From contig JAJYIN010000123.1 in the NCBI GenBank assembly GCA_021790075.1, positions 1-6,787 of the forward strand: a stretch of DNA of 6,787 nt, written 5' to 3'. Below are positions 1-6,006 of the stretch, piece by piece. The DNA is from Actinomycetes bacterium. Lineage in GTDB: Bacteria; Actinomycetota; Thermoleophilia; BMS3ABIN01. The first letter of the stretch is position 1, and every line of letters begins with the position of its first letter. The position numbers and the translations under genes were made by a program. The notes below the pieces were generated by a model. It searched no databases, was not told the DNA's origin, and saw only the letters and a list, made by a program, of their open reading frames with translations.

Positions 1-1
1 C

Positions 2-574
2 TCGCTGCTGCACGACGCCGGCAAGCCGGGCGCCCAGTTCACCGACACCGACGGCCAGGTCCGCTTCTTCGAGCATGACAAACGCGGCGCCGAGCTGGCC
101 GCGGCCATCCTCTCCCGCCTGAAGGCAAGCACTGGGATGATCCGGGCGGTATCCTTCCTGGTGCGCAGGCACATGCGTTTCGAGGGGCTGATCCAGCAGC
201 ACCCGCCCAGCGAGCGGGCGCGCCTGCGCTACATGCGGGCCACGGAGCCATACACACCGGAGCTGATCATGCTCTCGGTGGCCGACCGCCTCTCGGTGCG
301 CGGCCGCCTGGTGACCGAAGCAGACGTGGAGCGGCATCTGGCGCTGGCCCGGGAGATGATGAACAGCTGGTTCGAGCGCGAGGAGGCGGTGCCGCTGCCG
401 AAACTGGCCGGCGGTGACGACCTGATGCGGGAGCTGGGGCTGGGACCCGGGCCGCTCCTGGGCGAACTCCTGGACCGCATCCGCGAGGAACAGGAGCTGG
501 GCCGCGTCGCCACCCGCGAGGAGGCGCTCAGGCTGGCGTCCCGCCTACTGAAAGAAAAAGGGGAGGGGGATTAG
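2..574 (+). CDS. cca: CCA tRNA nucleotidyltransferase/poly(A) polymerase family protein, C-terminal part (5' end outside window)
   Basis: The visible 190 residues are the HD-domain and C-terminal part of a class II nucleotidyltransferase of the type that adds or repairs the CCA end of tRNA in the cytoplasm. The reading frame is open from base 2, so the catalytic nucleotidyltransferase head lies outside the window. LLHDAGKP starts at visible residue 2, with the HD pair at residues 4-5. It is followed by an F-x-x-HD-x-x-GA motif around residues 22-30 and RRHMRF around 55-60, which is the usual order in bacterial CCA enzymes. The tail (LLGELLDRI, then TREEAL) matches the family's C-terminal pattern. 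The gene ends with TAG and is followed at once by a small reading frame in the same frame. The family call comes from motif recognition. Since the head is missing, a non-CCA HD nucleotidyltransferase cannot be excluded. Confidence 0.75.
   Translation, partial: SLLHDAGKPGAQFTDTDGQVRFFEHDKRGAELAAAILSRLKASTGMIRAVSFLVRRHMRFEGLIQQHPPSERARLRYMRATEPYTPELIMLSVADRLSVRGRLVTEADVERHLALAREMMNSWFEREEAVPLPKLAGGDDLMRELGLGPGPLLGELLDRIREEQELGRVATREEALRLASRLLKEKGEGD
562..566 (+). promoter_or_regulatory. Strong Shine-Dalgarno without a standard start codon
   Basis: GGAGG lies inside the last codons of the upstream gene. It is 8 bases from ACG at 575, and no ATG, GTG or TTG in any frame lies at a suitable distance. 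Its spacing decides in favour of translation of the small frame beginning near 575 rather than at the ATG at 638. Confidence 0.5.
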
Positions 575-808
575 ACGGACCCGGCAGCCAAGGAAATTTA
601 CGGACTGGCGATCCTGCCGGCCGGGCGCAACGACCGCATGGCGCGGATCACCGGCAGTGGCGGGAACATCCTCAGGCTCATCCATTGTCCCCGCAAACTG
701 GGCGGGAAGCTGGGGGAACAGCTTGATGAGGCGATCCGGCGCGACTGGGAAAAAATGGACGCGCCCGGCTTTGCCCGCAAATACAATCTGCCGGAAGGAA
801 AGGAATGA
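575..808 (+). CDS. Small hypothetical protein, start codon uncertain
   Basis: This is an unrecognised reading frame of up to 77 residues between the nucleotidyltransferase and the ABC ATPase. It is in the same frame as the upstream gene, directly after its TAG, and its TGA overlaps the ATG of the ATPase (ATGA), so it looks translationally coupled. Third positions are strongly G/C throughout, including before the first ATG, which supports coding from about 575. The first ATG (638) would give only 56 residues. An ATT (596) and a CTG (605) are the only other near-start codons of note. A strong GGAGG (562-566) lies 8 bases before ACG at 575, the best-spaced possible start. The protein is basic and helical-looking, has a single Cys in IHCPRKLGG and ends KYNLPEGKE. 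I see no membrane segment, signal peptide or known motif. No function is proposed; its place suggests co-expression with the exporter genes. Confidence 0.55.
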   Translation, partial: TDPAAKEIYGLAILPAGRNDRMARITGSGGNILRLIHCPRKLGGKLGEQLDEAIRRDWEKMDAPGFARKYNLPEGKE

Positions 809-1767
809 CGCCAGCGGCAGCCACGCCGTCTTCGCCGGCCGTGAGCATCGAAGCCCTCCGCAAGGACTACGGCGCCATCAGGGCGCTGGGCGGCGCCACG
901 CTCACCGTCAGGAAGGGAGAAGTATTCGGGCTGGTGGGGCCCAACGGCGCCGGCAAAACCACCTTGATCAAGGCGATATGCGGCATCCTCAAGCCAACGG
1001 CAGGCCGCGTCACCGTGCTGGGTTTCGATGCCGGCCGCGACCGTTACCGCCTCCGCCGCCGGCTGGGGTACATGCCCCAGGCGCCGGCGCTTTACGAGGA
1101 CCTGAGCCCGTATGAAAACCTCACCTTCTTCGGCAAGGGCTACCGCACGGAAGACCTGAGAGGCCGCATCCGCCTGGTGCTCGGGTTCGTGGAGCTGTGG
1201 GACCGCCGCGACGACCCGCTGCACACCTTTTCCGGCGGCATGCGCCAGCGGGTCTCGCTGGCCTGCGCCCTGCTCCGGGACCCGGAGCTGCTCATCCTGG
1301 ACGAGCCTACCGCCGGCGTCGACCCCGCGCTCAAGCAGACTTTCTGGCGGCACTTCCAGGAACTGAAGCAGCGCGGCCGCACGATCTTCCTGAGCACCAA
1401 CATGATGGAAGAGGCGATGCGGTGCGACCGGGTGGCGGTCATCCGCGCCGGCCGCATCCTCATCACGGAGGCTCCGGAGGCGATCCGCTCCCGCGGCCGC
1501 ACGGAGATCACGCTGGAACTGGCCGGCGGCGGCCGGCGGGTGGAGGAGGCAGCCGCTTACGCCGAGGAGCTGCCGCGACTGCTGTCCGGTTACGGCCTCA
1601 GCAGTGAGGTCAGGCGCATCCGCATCAGGCGGCCCGACCTGGAAGAGGTCATCCTCTCGATGATCGGGCAGAAGGAGGCGGGCGCGGGCAAGGTAAAAAC
1701 GCATACGGGTGACGATCCGCCCGCAGGCGGGACAGCGCCATCCGCCACACCAGAGGACCACACATGA
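805..1767 (+). CDS. ABC-2 type transporter ATP-binding protein
   Basis: This is the cytoplasmic ATPase subunit expected to power the permease encoded directly downstream. The 320-residue protein has Walker A GPNGAGKT (45-52), the Q-loop glutamine at 92 (YMPQAPALYEDL), signature FSGGM (142-146), Walker B LLILDEP (162-168) and a D-loop in AGVDP (170-174). The order and spacing are normal for ABC-2 exporters of the DrrA/multidrug type. The H-loop is unusual: LSTNMMEEA has Asn199 where family members normally have His (STHxMEEA). The C-terminal 30 or so residues after IGQKEAG are hydrophilic and rich in G, P, T and A, and look like a disordered tail. The start is chosen from a GGAAGGA (793-799) 5 bases before the ATG, and from the ATGA overlap with the upstream small frame. 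The stop again overlaps the permease ATG. The substrate (drug, lipid, polysaccharide or other) cannot be read. Confidence 0.93.
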   Translation: MTPAAATPSSPAVSIEALRKDYGAIRALGGATLTVRKGEVFGLVGPNGAGKTTLIKAICGILKPTAGRVTVLGFDAGRDRYRLRRRLGYMPQAPALYEDLSPYENLTFFGKGYRTEDLRGRIRLVLGFVELWDRRDDPLHTFSGGMRQRVSLACALLRDPELLILDEPTAGVDPALKQTFWRHFQELKQRGRTIFLSTNMMEEAMRCDRVAVIRAGRILITEAPEAIRSRGRTEITLELAGGGRRVEEAAAYAEELPRLLSGYGLSSEVRRIRIRRPDLEEVILSMIGQKEAGAGKVKTHTGDDPPAGGTAPSATPEDHT

Positions 1768-2513
1768 TTGCTAGTGTCAAGGCCATCGCCGTGCGCATCA
1801 ACCGCCAGTTCCTGCGGGACCGGCGCTTCCTGGGCCTTTCGCTGATGGTGCCCCTCCTGATCATGCTGCTGATCAAGTACGTGCTCGACTCGCTTCCCGG
1901 CCTGGAGCGCCTGGGCGTGCATGTCTCCGATTACGCCATGTTCTTTGCCGCCTACCTGGTTCATTTCCTCGCCTATGTGCTCTCCACCATCGTCCTGGTG
2001 GGGGACCGCACCACCGGCACCCTGGCGCGGATGTTCGTTTACGGCTACCGGCGGCGGGAGATAGTCTTCGGCTACGTGGGCGGCTACTCGACCATCGCCG
2101 CCGGGCAGACCGCCTTCATCCTGGTTCTTACCAAATACCTGTTTGACATCAACCTGCTGCCGGACATCGTCCCGGTGGCGCTGACCATGTTTTCGCTGGC
2201 GGTTGTTTCGGTAGACCTGGGTGTGTTCATCTCCAACTTCGCCCGCAACGAAGGCCAGGTGATCCCGTTCATCCCCCTGGTGATCCTGCCGACCGCCCTG
2301 CTTTCCGGCATCGCCATCCCCATCGGTGACCTGCCCACGGTCCTGCAGTGGTGCAGCTACGTGATCCCGCTCCGCTACGCCGTGGAAGTGCTGAACGCAG
2401 TCCTGGTCAACCACCAGCCGTTCCGCGACAACCTGGCGCCTTTCCTGATCCTGGTGGGAATCGGTGCGGGGCTGCTGGCCACTGCCAGCTTCACCCTGAA
2501 GGAGCGGGAATAG
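1764..2513 (+). CDS. ABC-2 type transporter permease
   Basis: This is the membrane partner of the ATPase, 249 residues, with six predicted transmembrane segments at about 22-42, 57-79, 99-121, 132-157, 165-186 and 224-243. The ABC-2 family pattern is visible. DRTTGTLARM (81-90) follows the second segment, FARNEGQ (159-165) follows the fourth, and the fifth is proline-rich and leads to ALLSGIAIPIGDLP before a PLRYAVE segment. The short hydrophilic N-terminus (RINRQFLRDRRF) is typical of the coupling region that contacts the ATPase. The length is normal for a single ABC-2 permease, so the working exporter should be two ATPases with two permeases. The start overlaps the ATPase stop as ATGA and has AGAGGA (1752-1757) 6 bases upstream. 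This is the last gene of the rightward run. Confidence 0.93.
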   Translation: MIASVKAIAVRINRQFLRDRRFLGLSLMVPLLIMLLIKYVLDSLPGLERLGVHVSDYAMFFAAYLVHFLAYVLSTIVLVGDRTTGTLARMFVYGYRRREIVFGYVGGYSTIAAGQTAFILVLTKYLFDINLLPDIVPVALTMFSLAVVSVDLGVFISNFARNEGQVIPFIPLVILPTALLSGIAIPIGDLPTVLQWCSYVIPLRYAVEVLNAVLVNHQPFRDNLAPFLILVGIGAGLLATASFTLKERE

Positions 2514-2520
2514 CGGCAGT

Positions 2521-2554
2521 GGCGCCGGAAGGGCTGTTCGCCAGAACCGGCGCC
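2521..2554 (+). terminator. GC-rich hairpin after the permease, possible terminator
   Basis: GGCGCCGG (2521-2528) pairs perfectly with CCGGCGCC (2547-2554). A further GGC/GCC pair sits inside the loop (2532-2534 with 2540-2542). It begins 7 bases after the permease stop, where a terminator is expected. There is no T-run directly after it, so it is not a textbook intrinsic terminator. It may only protect the 3' end or act with Rho. Confidence 0.45.
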
Positions 2555-2567
2555 GGGACGCGCCCGG

Positions 2568-2630
2568 CTAAGAGCCTATTTCGACAGGTTGTCCGTAGTG
2601 AGGTCGTGCGAAAAGACTTTAGGCTCTAAG
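2568..2630. repeat. Imperfect inverted repeat between convergent genes
   Basis: CTAAGAGCCTA (2568-2578) and TAGGCTCTAAG (2620-2630) are complementary at 10 of 11 positions, with a 41-base loop that holds a smaller GACA/TGTC pair (2583-2586 with 2590-2593). The segment is about 48% G+C by my count, clearly lower than its surroundings. Its right arm contains the TAG stop of the leftward gene. It could be a shared, bidirectional transcription end or the remains of a small mobile element. No obvious target duplication flanks it. Confidence 0.45.
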
Positions 2631-5025
2631 ACGCCTTGGCCTGGCGGGACGGCTTCAGCAGCGTCACGAACGCCTGCACCACCCCCGGGTCGAACTGGGT
2701 GCCGGAGGCCATTTCCAGCTCGTAGAGCGCCTGCTCGGTAGTGAGCGCCCGGCGGTAGGGCCGGTCCGAGGTCATCGCCTGGAAGGCGTCGGCCACGGCG
2801 ATGATTCGCGCCCCCAGCGGTATCTTCTCGGTGATGAGCCCGTCAGGATAGCCTCCTCCGTCATAATGCTCGTGGTGATGGCGGACGATGGGCAGGAAGC
2901 TCTGCAGGCTGGCGATGTGTTTCAGGATGGTCTCGCCGACTTCAGGATGCCCCTTGATGCGGTTCCACTCGTCGGCGCTCAGGCGGCCGCGTTTGTTGAT
3001 GATCTCCTCGGGCACGCTCACCAGCCCGATGTCGTGCAGGAGGCCGGCCACCCGCACCTCGTGGATGTCGTCCTCATCGAGGCCCATCTGGTGGGCGATG
3101 CTCGAAGCCATCCGGGCCACCGACTCGGCATGGCGCTTGTCGTAGCTGTTACGCTCGTCGACCGAGGCCGCCATCGCCTGGGCGGCGGCCAGGTGCAGCT
3201 CTTCCCGCACCAGGTCTTCCAGCGATAGAGCGCCAAACTCACCCGATTCCTCATGGAACAGGGTCACCCGGTTGCCGCCCTGCCGCTTGCCGTAATACAT
3301 CGACCAGTCCGCCTTGTCAACAAGGTCGTGACCCAGCTGGGCATCCTCGGGGAAGCTCGCCACCCCGATGCTGGTGGTCAGGGGCGTGGTGACATGCTCC
3401 TTGGTGGCGAAGTTGAAGGCGGCCACGCGGCGGCGGATACGGTGGGCGATGATCTGGGCGCCCGAGGTGTCCGTTTCCGGGAGGATGATCGCGAATTCCT
3501 CGCCGCCGTAACGGGCGGCCATGTCCACGGCGCGTTTTGAATCGCTGATGATGCGCGATACGTCCTTGAGGGCCCGGTCGCCGAGGCCGTGGCCGTTGAG
3601 GTCGTTGAAGACCTTGAACTTGTCCAGATCGGTGAAGATCACCGAGAGCGGCGCCTGGTTGCGCTCCGCCCGTTTGATCTCCTCGTGCAGCCGTTTGTAG
3701 AAATAGCGCTGGTTGTAGAGGCCGGTGAGGCCGTCGGTGATCGCCTCTTCCTGGCTGCGCTCGTAGCGCTGGGCGTTCTGGATGGCGATGGCGGCCTGGT
3801 TGGAAAGAATGGAGAGGACCGCCAGCTCCTCGTGCCCGTACGATTCGGCTTCCTTGCTGTAAACATAGAAGACGCCCAGTTTCTTCCGGCGCACCTTTAG
3901 CGGCAGGCAGATGAACGCGCGGATGCCTTCGTCACGGGCAAGTTTACTGAGGCGGTGCCTGGCCTTGATGTCGTCGCTGAAGACAGCGGTGTCACCCAGC
4001 AGGACCTCGTCGGCCAGCCCCCCGCGGCGGAACTGCATCTTGCCGACGAATTTATCGCCGAGGCCCTTGGTATAGGTGTCGGTGAACTGCCCGTTCTCAT
4101 CGTCGTAAAGGACGATGGCCGCCGCCTGTGAGTCGGTGATCTCCATGCCCTTCTCCATGACCAGGCCCACGACGTTTTCCCACTCGTACTCGGAGCTGAT
4201 CGCCAGGGCGATGTCCGACAGGCGGGTCAGTTGCCTGATCTTGTGCTGGACGGAGTCGGCCATCCGGTTGAATGATGTGGCCAGCTCGGCAATCTCGTCG
4301 TTGGTCGTCACGGGGACCCGCCGGTCGAGGTCTCCATGGGTCATCGCCACGCTGGCGTCCTTGAGCCGGCTGAGCGGCCGGCTGAGCCGCCGGGCGGCTC
4401 CCAGGGCGATCAGCAGGCTGAGGCCGAATCCTGTCAGGGCGGCGTAGATGAGATAGGTCCGGGCGTCGGTGGCGGCCAGGTCGGCGGCGCTGCGGGCGTC
4501 CTGGTTGCGGGTCTGGTAATCACTGATGAGCGAAGCCGTCAGACCCCGCACCGTACCCAGGATGTTGTCGGAGACTTTCTCCCGGGAGACCGCCCCGGCC
4601 AGGTCGCCGGCCCTCCAGGCGGGCACGACGCCATTGAGGAAATTGTCATCGAACTGAGCGTCCGCCGTCCTGAGGCGGTTCATCAGGTCTGTTTCCCGGC
4701 TGGTGGGATCGTCTTGGGCGGCCGCGTCCAGGGCCTGGTCGCGGCGCTGGCGGGCTTGCTCAAAGCTGCCAATGGCGCTTTCCCGGTTTTCGAGAAGCAG
4801 CTCGTAGTGGTCCAGGATTTGATCGTCGGCGGCGACCCTGGCGTCCTGCAGGTGCTGCACCGCCTCCGAACGCGACACCGCCTCGGAGGCGGCTTCGCGG
4901 ACGCAGTTGACCTCGCGGGAGGCCAGCAGGCCCAGCACGGAAAAGACGGCCATGATGGCGATGAAGCCGATGACCATTTTCGTGCTCAAGCGTTTCAGAA
5001 GGGGAATGCCCCAAAGTCTGCTCAT
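2626..5025 (-). CDS. Membrane cyclic-di-GMP enzyme with HAMP, GAF, GGDEF and HD-GYP domains
   Basis: This 799-residue inner-membrane protein should both make and break cyclic di-GMP. It has a transmembrane segment at about 17-36, an extracytoplasmic helical region at 37-188, a second transmembrane segment at 190-210, HAMP at about 211-262, GAF at about 280-420, GGDEF at about 428-590 and HD-GYP at about 610-790. The GGDEF site is GGEEF (507-511), an active-type signature. DGLTGLYN (431-438) and FTDLDKFK (464-471) are present. RAVD (498-501), five residues before it, is the classic RxxD product-inhibition site. The HD-GYP site keeps H632, HD (664-665), H693, HH (717-718), the GGYP turn (724-727) and D746. 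However, HDIGK reads HDIGL (Leu668). Residue 628, where trinuclear enzymes carry Glu, is Tyr, suggesting a two-metal site. The GAF ligand is unknown. The start ATG has GAGGG just 3 bases upstream, and no other start lies upstream in frame. Confidence 0.93.
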   Translation of the reverse strand: MSRLWGIPLLKRLSTKMVIGFIAIMAVFSVLGLLASREVNCVREAASEAVSRSEAVQHLQDARVAADDQILDHYELLLENRESAIGSFEQARQRRDQALDAAAQDDPTSRETDLMNRLRTADAQFDDNFLNGVVPAWRAGDLAGAVSREKVSDNILGTVRGLTASLISDYQTRNQDARSAADLAATDARTYLIYAALTGFGLSLLIALGAARRLSRPLSRLKDASVAMTHGDLDRRVPVTTNDEIAELATSFNRMADSVQHKIRQLTRLSDIALAISSEYEWENVVGLVMEKGMEITDSQAAAIVLYDDENGQFTDTYTKGLGDKFVGKMQFRRGGLADEVLLGDTAVFSDDIKARHRLSKLARDEGIRAFICLPLKVRRKKLGVFYVYSKEAESYGHEELAVLSILSNQAAIAIQNAQRYERSQEEAITDGLTGLYNQRYFYKRLHEEIKRAERNQAPLSVIFTDLDKFKVFNDLNGHGLGDRALKDVSRIISDSKRAVDMAARYGGEEFAIILPETDTSGAQIIAHRIRRRVAAFNFATKEHVTTPLTTSIGVASFPEDAQLGHDLVDKADWSMYYGKRQGGNRVTLFHEESGEFGALSLEDLVREELHLAAAQAMAASVDERNSYDKRHAESVARMASSIAHQMGLDEDDIHEVRVAGLLHDIGLVSVPEEIINKRGRLSADEWNRIKGHPEVGETILKHIASLQSFLPIVRHHHEHYDGGGYPDGLITEKIPLGARIIAVADAFQAMTSDRPYRRALTTEQALYELEMASGTQFDPGVVQAFVTLLKPSRQAKAS

Positions 5026-5175
5026 GTACCCTCGTCCCGTTATTACCCTGGTGATCCCCGGAGGTATGACACCAGGGACGCCGGGAGTGGATACAAGCGG
5101 GAATTCCCACGGCCCCCCGGCAGCTTAGCCATAGTGACTCATCGGCAGAGGGCCGGTTTTACTTGACCTGAGGAC
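5026..5175 (-). promoter_or_regulatory. Structured untranslated leader of the cyclic-di-GMP gene
   Basis: This 150-base gap between the zinc-ribbon gene and the large gene holds several pairings in the leftward transcript. Bases 5070-5077 pair perfectly over 8 bp with 5046-5053. Bases 5075-5080 can instead pair over 6 bp with 5033-5038, which abuts the ribosome binding site (5029-5033). These two pairings exclude each other. Further upstream in the transcript, a stem of 6 Watson-Crick pairs joins 5150-5155 with 5110-5115. GGGAATTCCC (5099-5108) is a perfect palindrome. I looked for the conserved cores of the two cyclic-di-GMP riboswitch classes and did not see them. I found no convincing -35/-10 pair, so it may be transcribed from upstream, with control acting on the RNA. 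Confidence 0.4.
5046..5077. repeat. Perfect 8-bp inverted repeat upstream of the cyclic-di-GMP gene
   Basis: CCCTGGTG (5046-5053) and CACCAGGG (5070-5077) are exact reverse complements with a 16-base spacer. They lie 20 bases before the start codon of the leftward gene. The repeat could be an RNA hairpin or a dimeric repressor operator; the sequence does not decide between them. Confidence 0.55.
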
Positions 5176-5460
5176 CTACCAGTAGCCTGCCTGGGCGATG
5201 CCGAGACCGGGCGCCCGGCAACGGGGGCATTTGTAGGAGTCGCCCTTTTCGAAGAAGAGGACGGCGTGGCCGCAGTCGGGGCAGGTGAACTCCTCGATGA
5301 GGATGTCGCGGCCGGTCAGCTCCACCTCGACGATCTTTTGGCAGTGGTGGCAGACCGCGGGCAGGAAGCGGACACGGGGATCGAGCTGTCCGGCGCCCCA
5401 GCGGACATGCTCGGCACGGTAACCACAGGCGCCGCATTCGAAAGTGGTGAATTCACCCAA
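5176..5460 (-). CDS. Small double zinc-ribbon protein
   Basis: This 94-residue protein is defined by four CxxC pairs: C9/C12, C37/C40, C60/C63 and C78/C81. Together they would bind two zinc ions as two zinc ribbons. Between the pairs lie a short acidic stretch with VEVEL and a hydrophobic-aromatic run (AVLFF). The C-terminus is hydrophobic and ends AGYW. No membrane segment or signal peptide is seen, so it is probably cytoplasmic. I chose the TTG start at 5458-5460, which overlaps the end of the nicotinamidase gene by 8 bases and puts the first CxxC at residue 9. An ATG at 5539-5541 would extend the protein, but entirely over the upstream coding sequence. The function is not recognisable. Such ribbons commonly bind nucleic acid or proteins, or hold metal. 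Its overlap with the NAD-salvage genes suggests co-translation, not necessarily a shared pathway. Confidence 0.8.
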   Translation of the reverse strand: MGEFTTFECGACGYRAEHVRWGAGQLDPRVRFLPAVCHHCQKIVEVELTGRDILIEEFTCPDCGHAVLFFEKGDSYKCPRCRAPGLGIAQAGYW

Positions 5461-5989
5461 CGATCTCGGCCCCCAGCACGTCGCGGATATGCGCCAGGGC
5501 GAACCGGTTGACTTCATCGCCGTCATGTCCGGGTGCGTCATACGTCTCCACGCAGTAGCGGGGAACGATCACCCGGTAGCGGCGGTTGATCAGGCCTTCG
5601 GCCGTGTGCAGGACGCAGATGTCGGTGCACACGCCCGCCATGATCACCTCGTCGGGACCGAAGGCCGCCAGCTCTTCTTCCAAGGTGGTCTCATAGAAGC
5701 CGTCATATCTGGTCTTGGGAATGAGGACGGCGTCCCTGGTATACTCCTGCAGCTCATCCACGACCCTGGTCTCGTCCGTCCCGGCGATGCAGTGGGGAGC
5801 GAACATCTTGAACTCGGGGTCATTCGGGCCGTGGTTGTCATAGAGGAAGATGATCCGGGAGCCGGCCCTGATCTCCTGCCGCAGGTGCTCCCCGGTGCAG
5901 GGCAGGATGCGCTCCATGCGGGGGCTGGCCAGGTTGCCGAATTTGAGAAAGCCGTTGATGGCGTCGGCGATGACCATGGCTCGTTTCAT
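5453..5989 (-). CDS. pncA: Nicotinamidase-type cysteine hydrolase (isochorismatase fold)
   Basis: The predicted activity is hydrolysis of nicotinamide to nicotinate and ammonia in the cytoplasm, the entry step of Preiss-Handler NAD salvage. The 178-residue length is normal for the fold. The catalytic triad appears as Asp9 (IADAINGF), Lys92 (IPKTRYDGF) and Cys125 (GVCTDICVLHTA). The metal site is D51 and H53 (YDNHG), E59 and H66 (APHC). Having Glu in the third position follows the Asp/His/Glu/His type known from some bacterial nicotinamidases, not the Asp/His/His/His type of Mycobacterium. The ATG at 5987-5989 is chosen because AGGAG lies 5 bases upstream and the product begins at the fold's first strand. 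The upstream nicotinate phosphoribosyltransferase ends 17 bases before it. That neighbour makes nicotinamide the likeliest substrate; a different amidohydrolase of the same superfamily is the alternative. Confidence 0.88.
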   Translation of the reverse strand: MKRAMVIADAINGFLKFGNLASPRMERILPCTGEHLRQEIRAGSRIIFLYDNHGPNDPEFKMFAPHCIAGTDETRVVDELQEYTRDAVLIPKTRYDGFYETTLEEELAAFGPDEVIMAGVCTDICVLHTAEGLINRRYRVIVPRYCVETYDAPGHDGDEVNRFALAHIRDVLGAEIVG

Positions 5990-6006
5990 GACCGCTCCTG
6001 CTCCTT

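Noticed and set aside
598..1761. Long leftward open frame of 387 codons opposite the ABC ATPase
   Set aside because: It lies antisense to a gene with all ABC motifs. Its translation is low-complexity with no recognisable domain, a common by-product of GC-rich coding.
5125..5142. Five-codon leftward mini frame (MSHYG) in the leader
   Set aside because: It has no ribosome binding site in front and is too short to judge; chance occurrence is likely.
4336..5166. Rightward open frame of 276 codons opposite the N-terminus of the cyclic-di-GMP protein
   Set aside because: It is antisense to convincing HAMP and transmembrane coding, and its glycine- and valine-rich translation has no motif.
5026..5175. 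Cyclic-di-GMP riboswitch (either known class)
   Set aside because: The neighbouring gene makes this tempting, but I could not find the conserved core sequences of either class on the leftward strand.
5159..5437. Alternative leftward frame overlapping the zinc-ribbon gene
   Set aside because: It is arginine- and proline-rich out-of-frame translation. The overlapping frame with four ordered CxxC pairs is the real gene.
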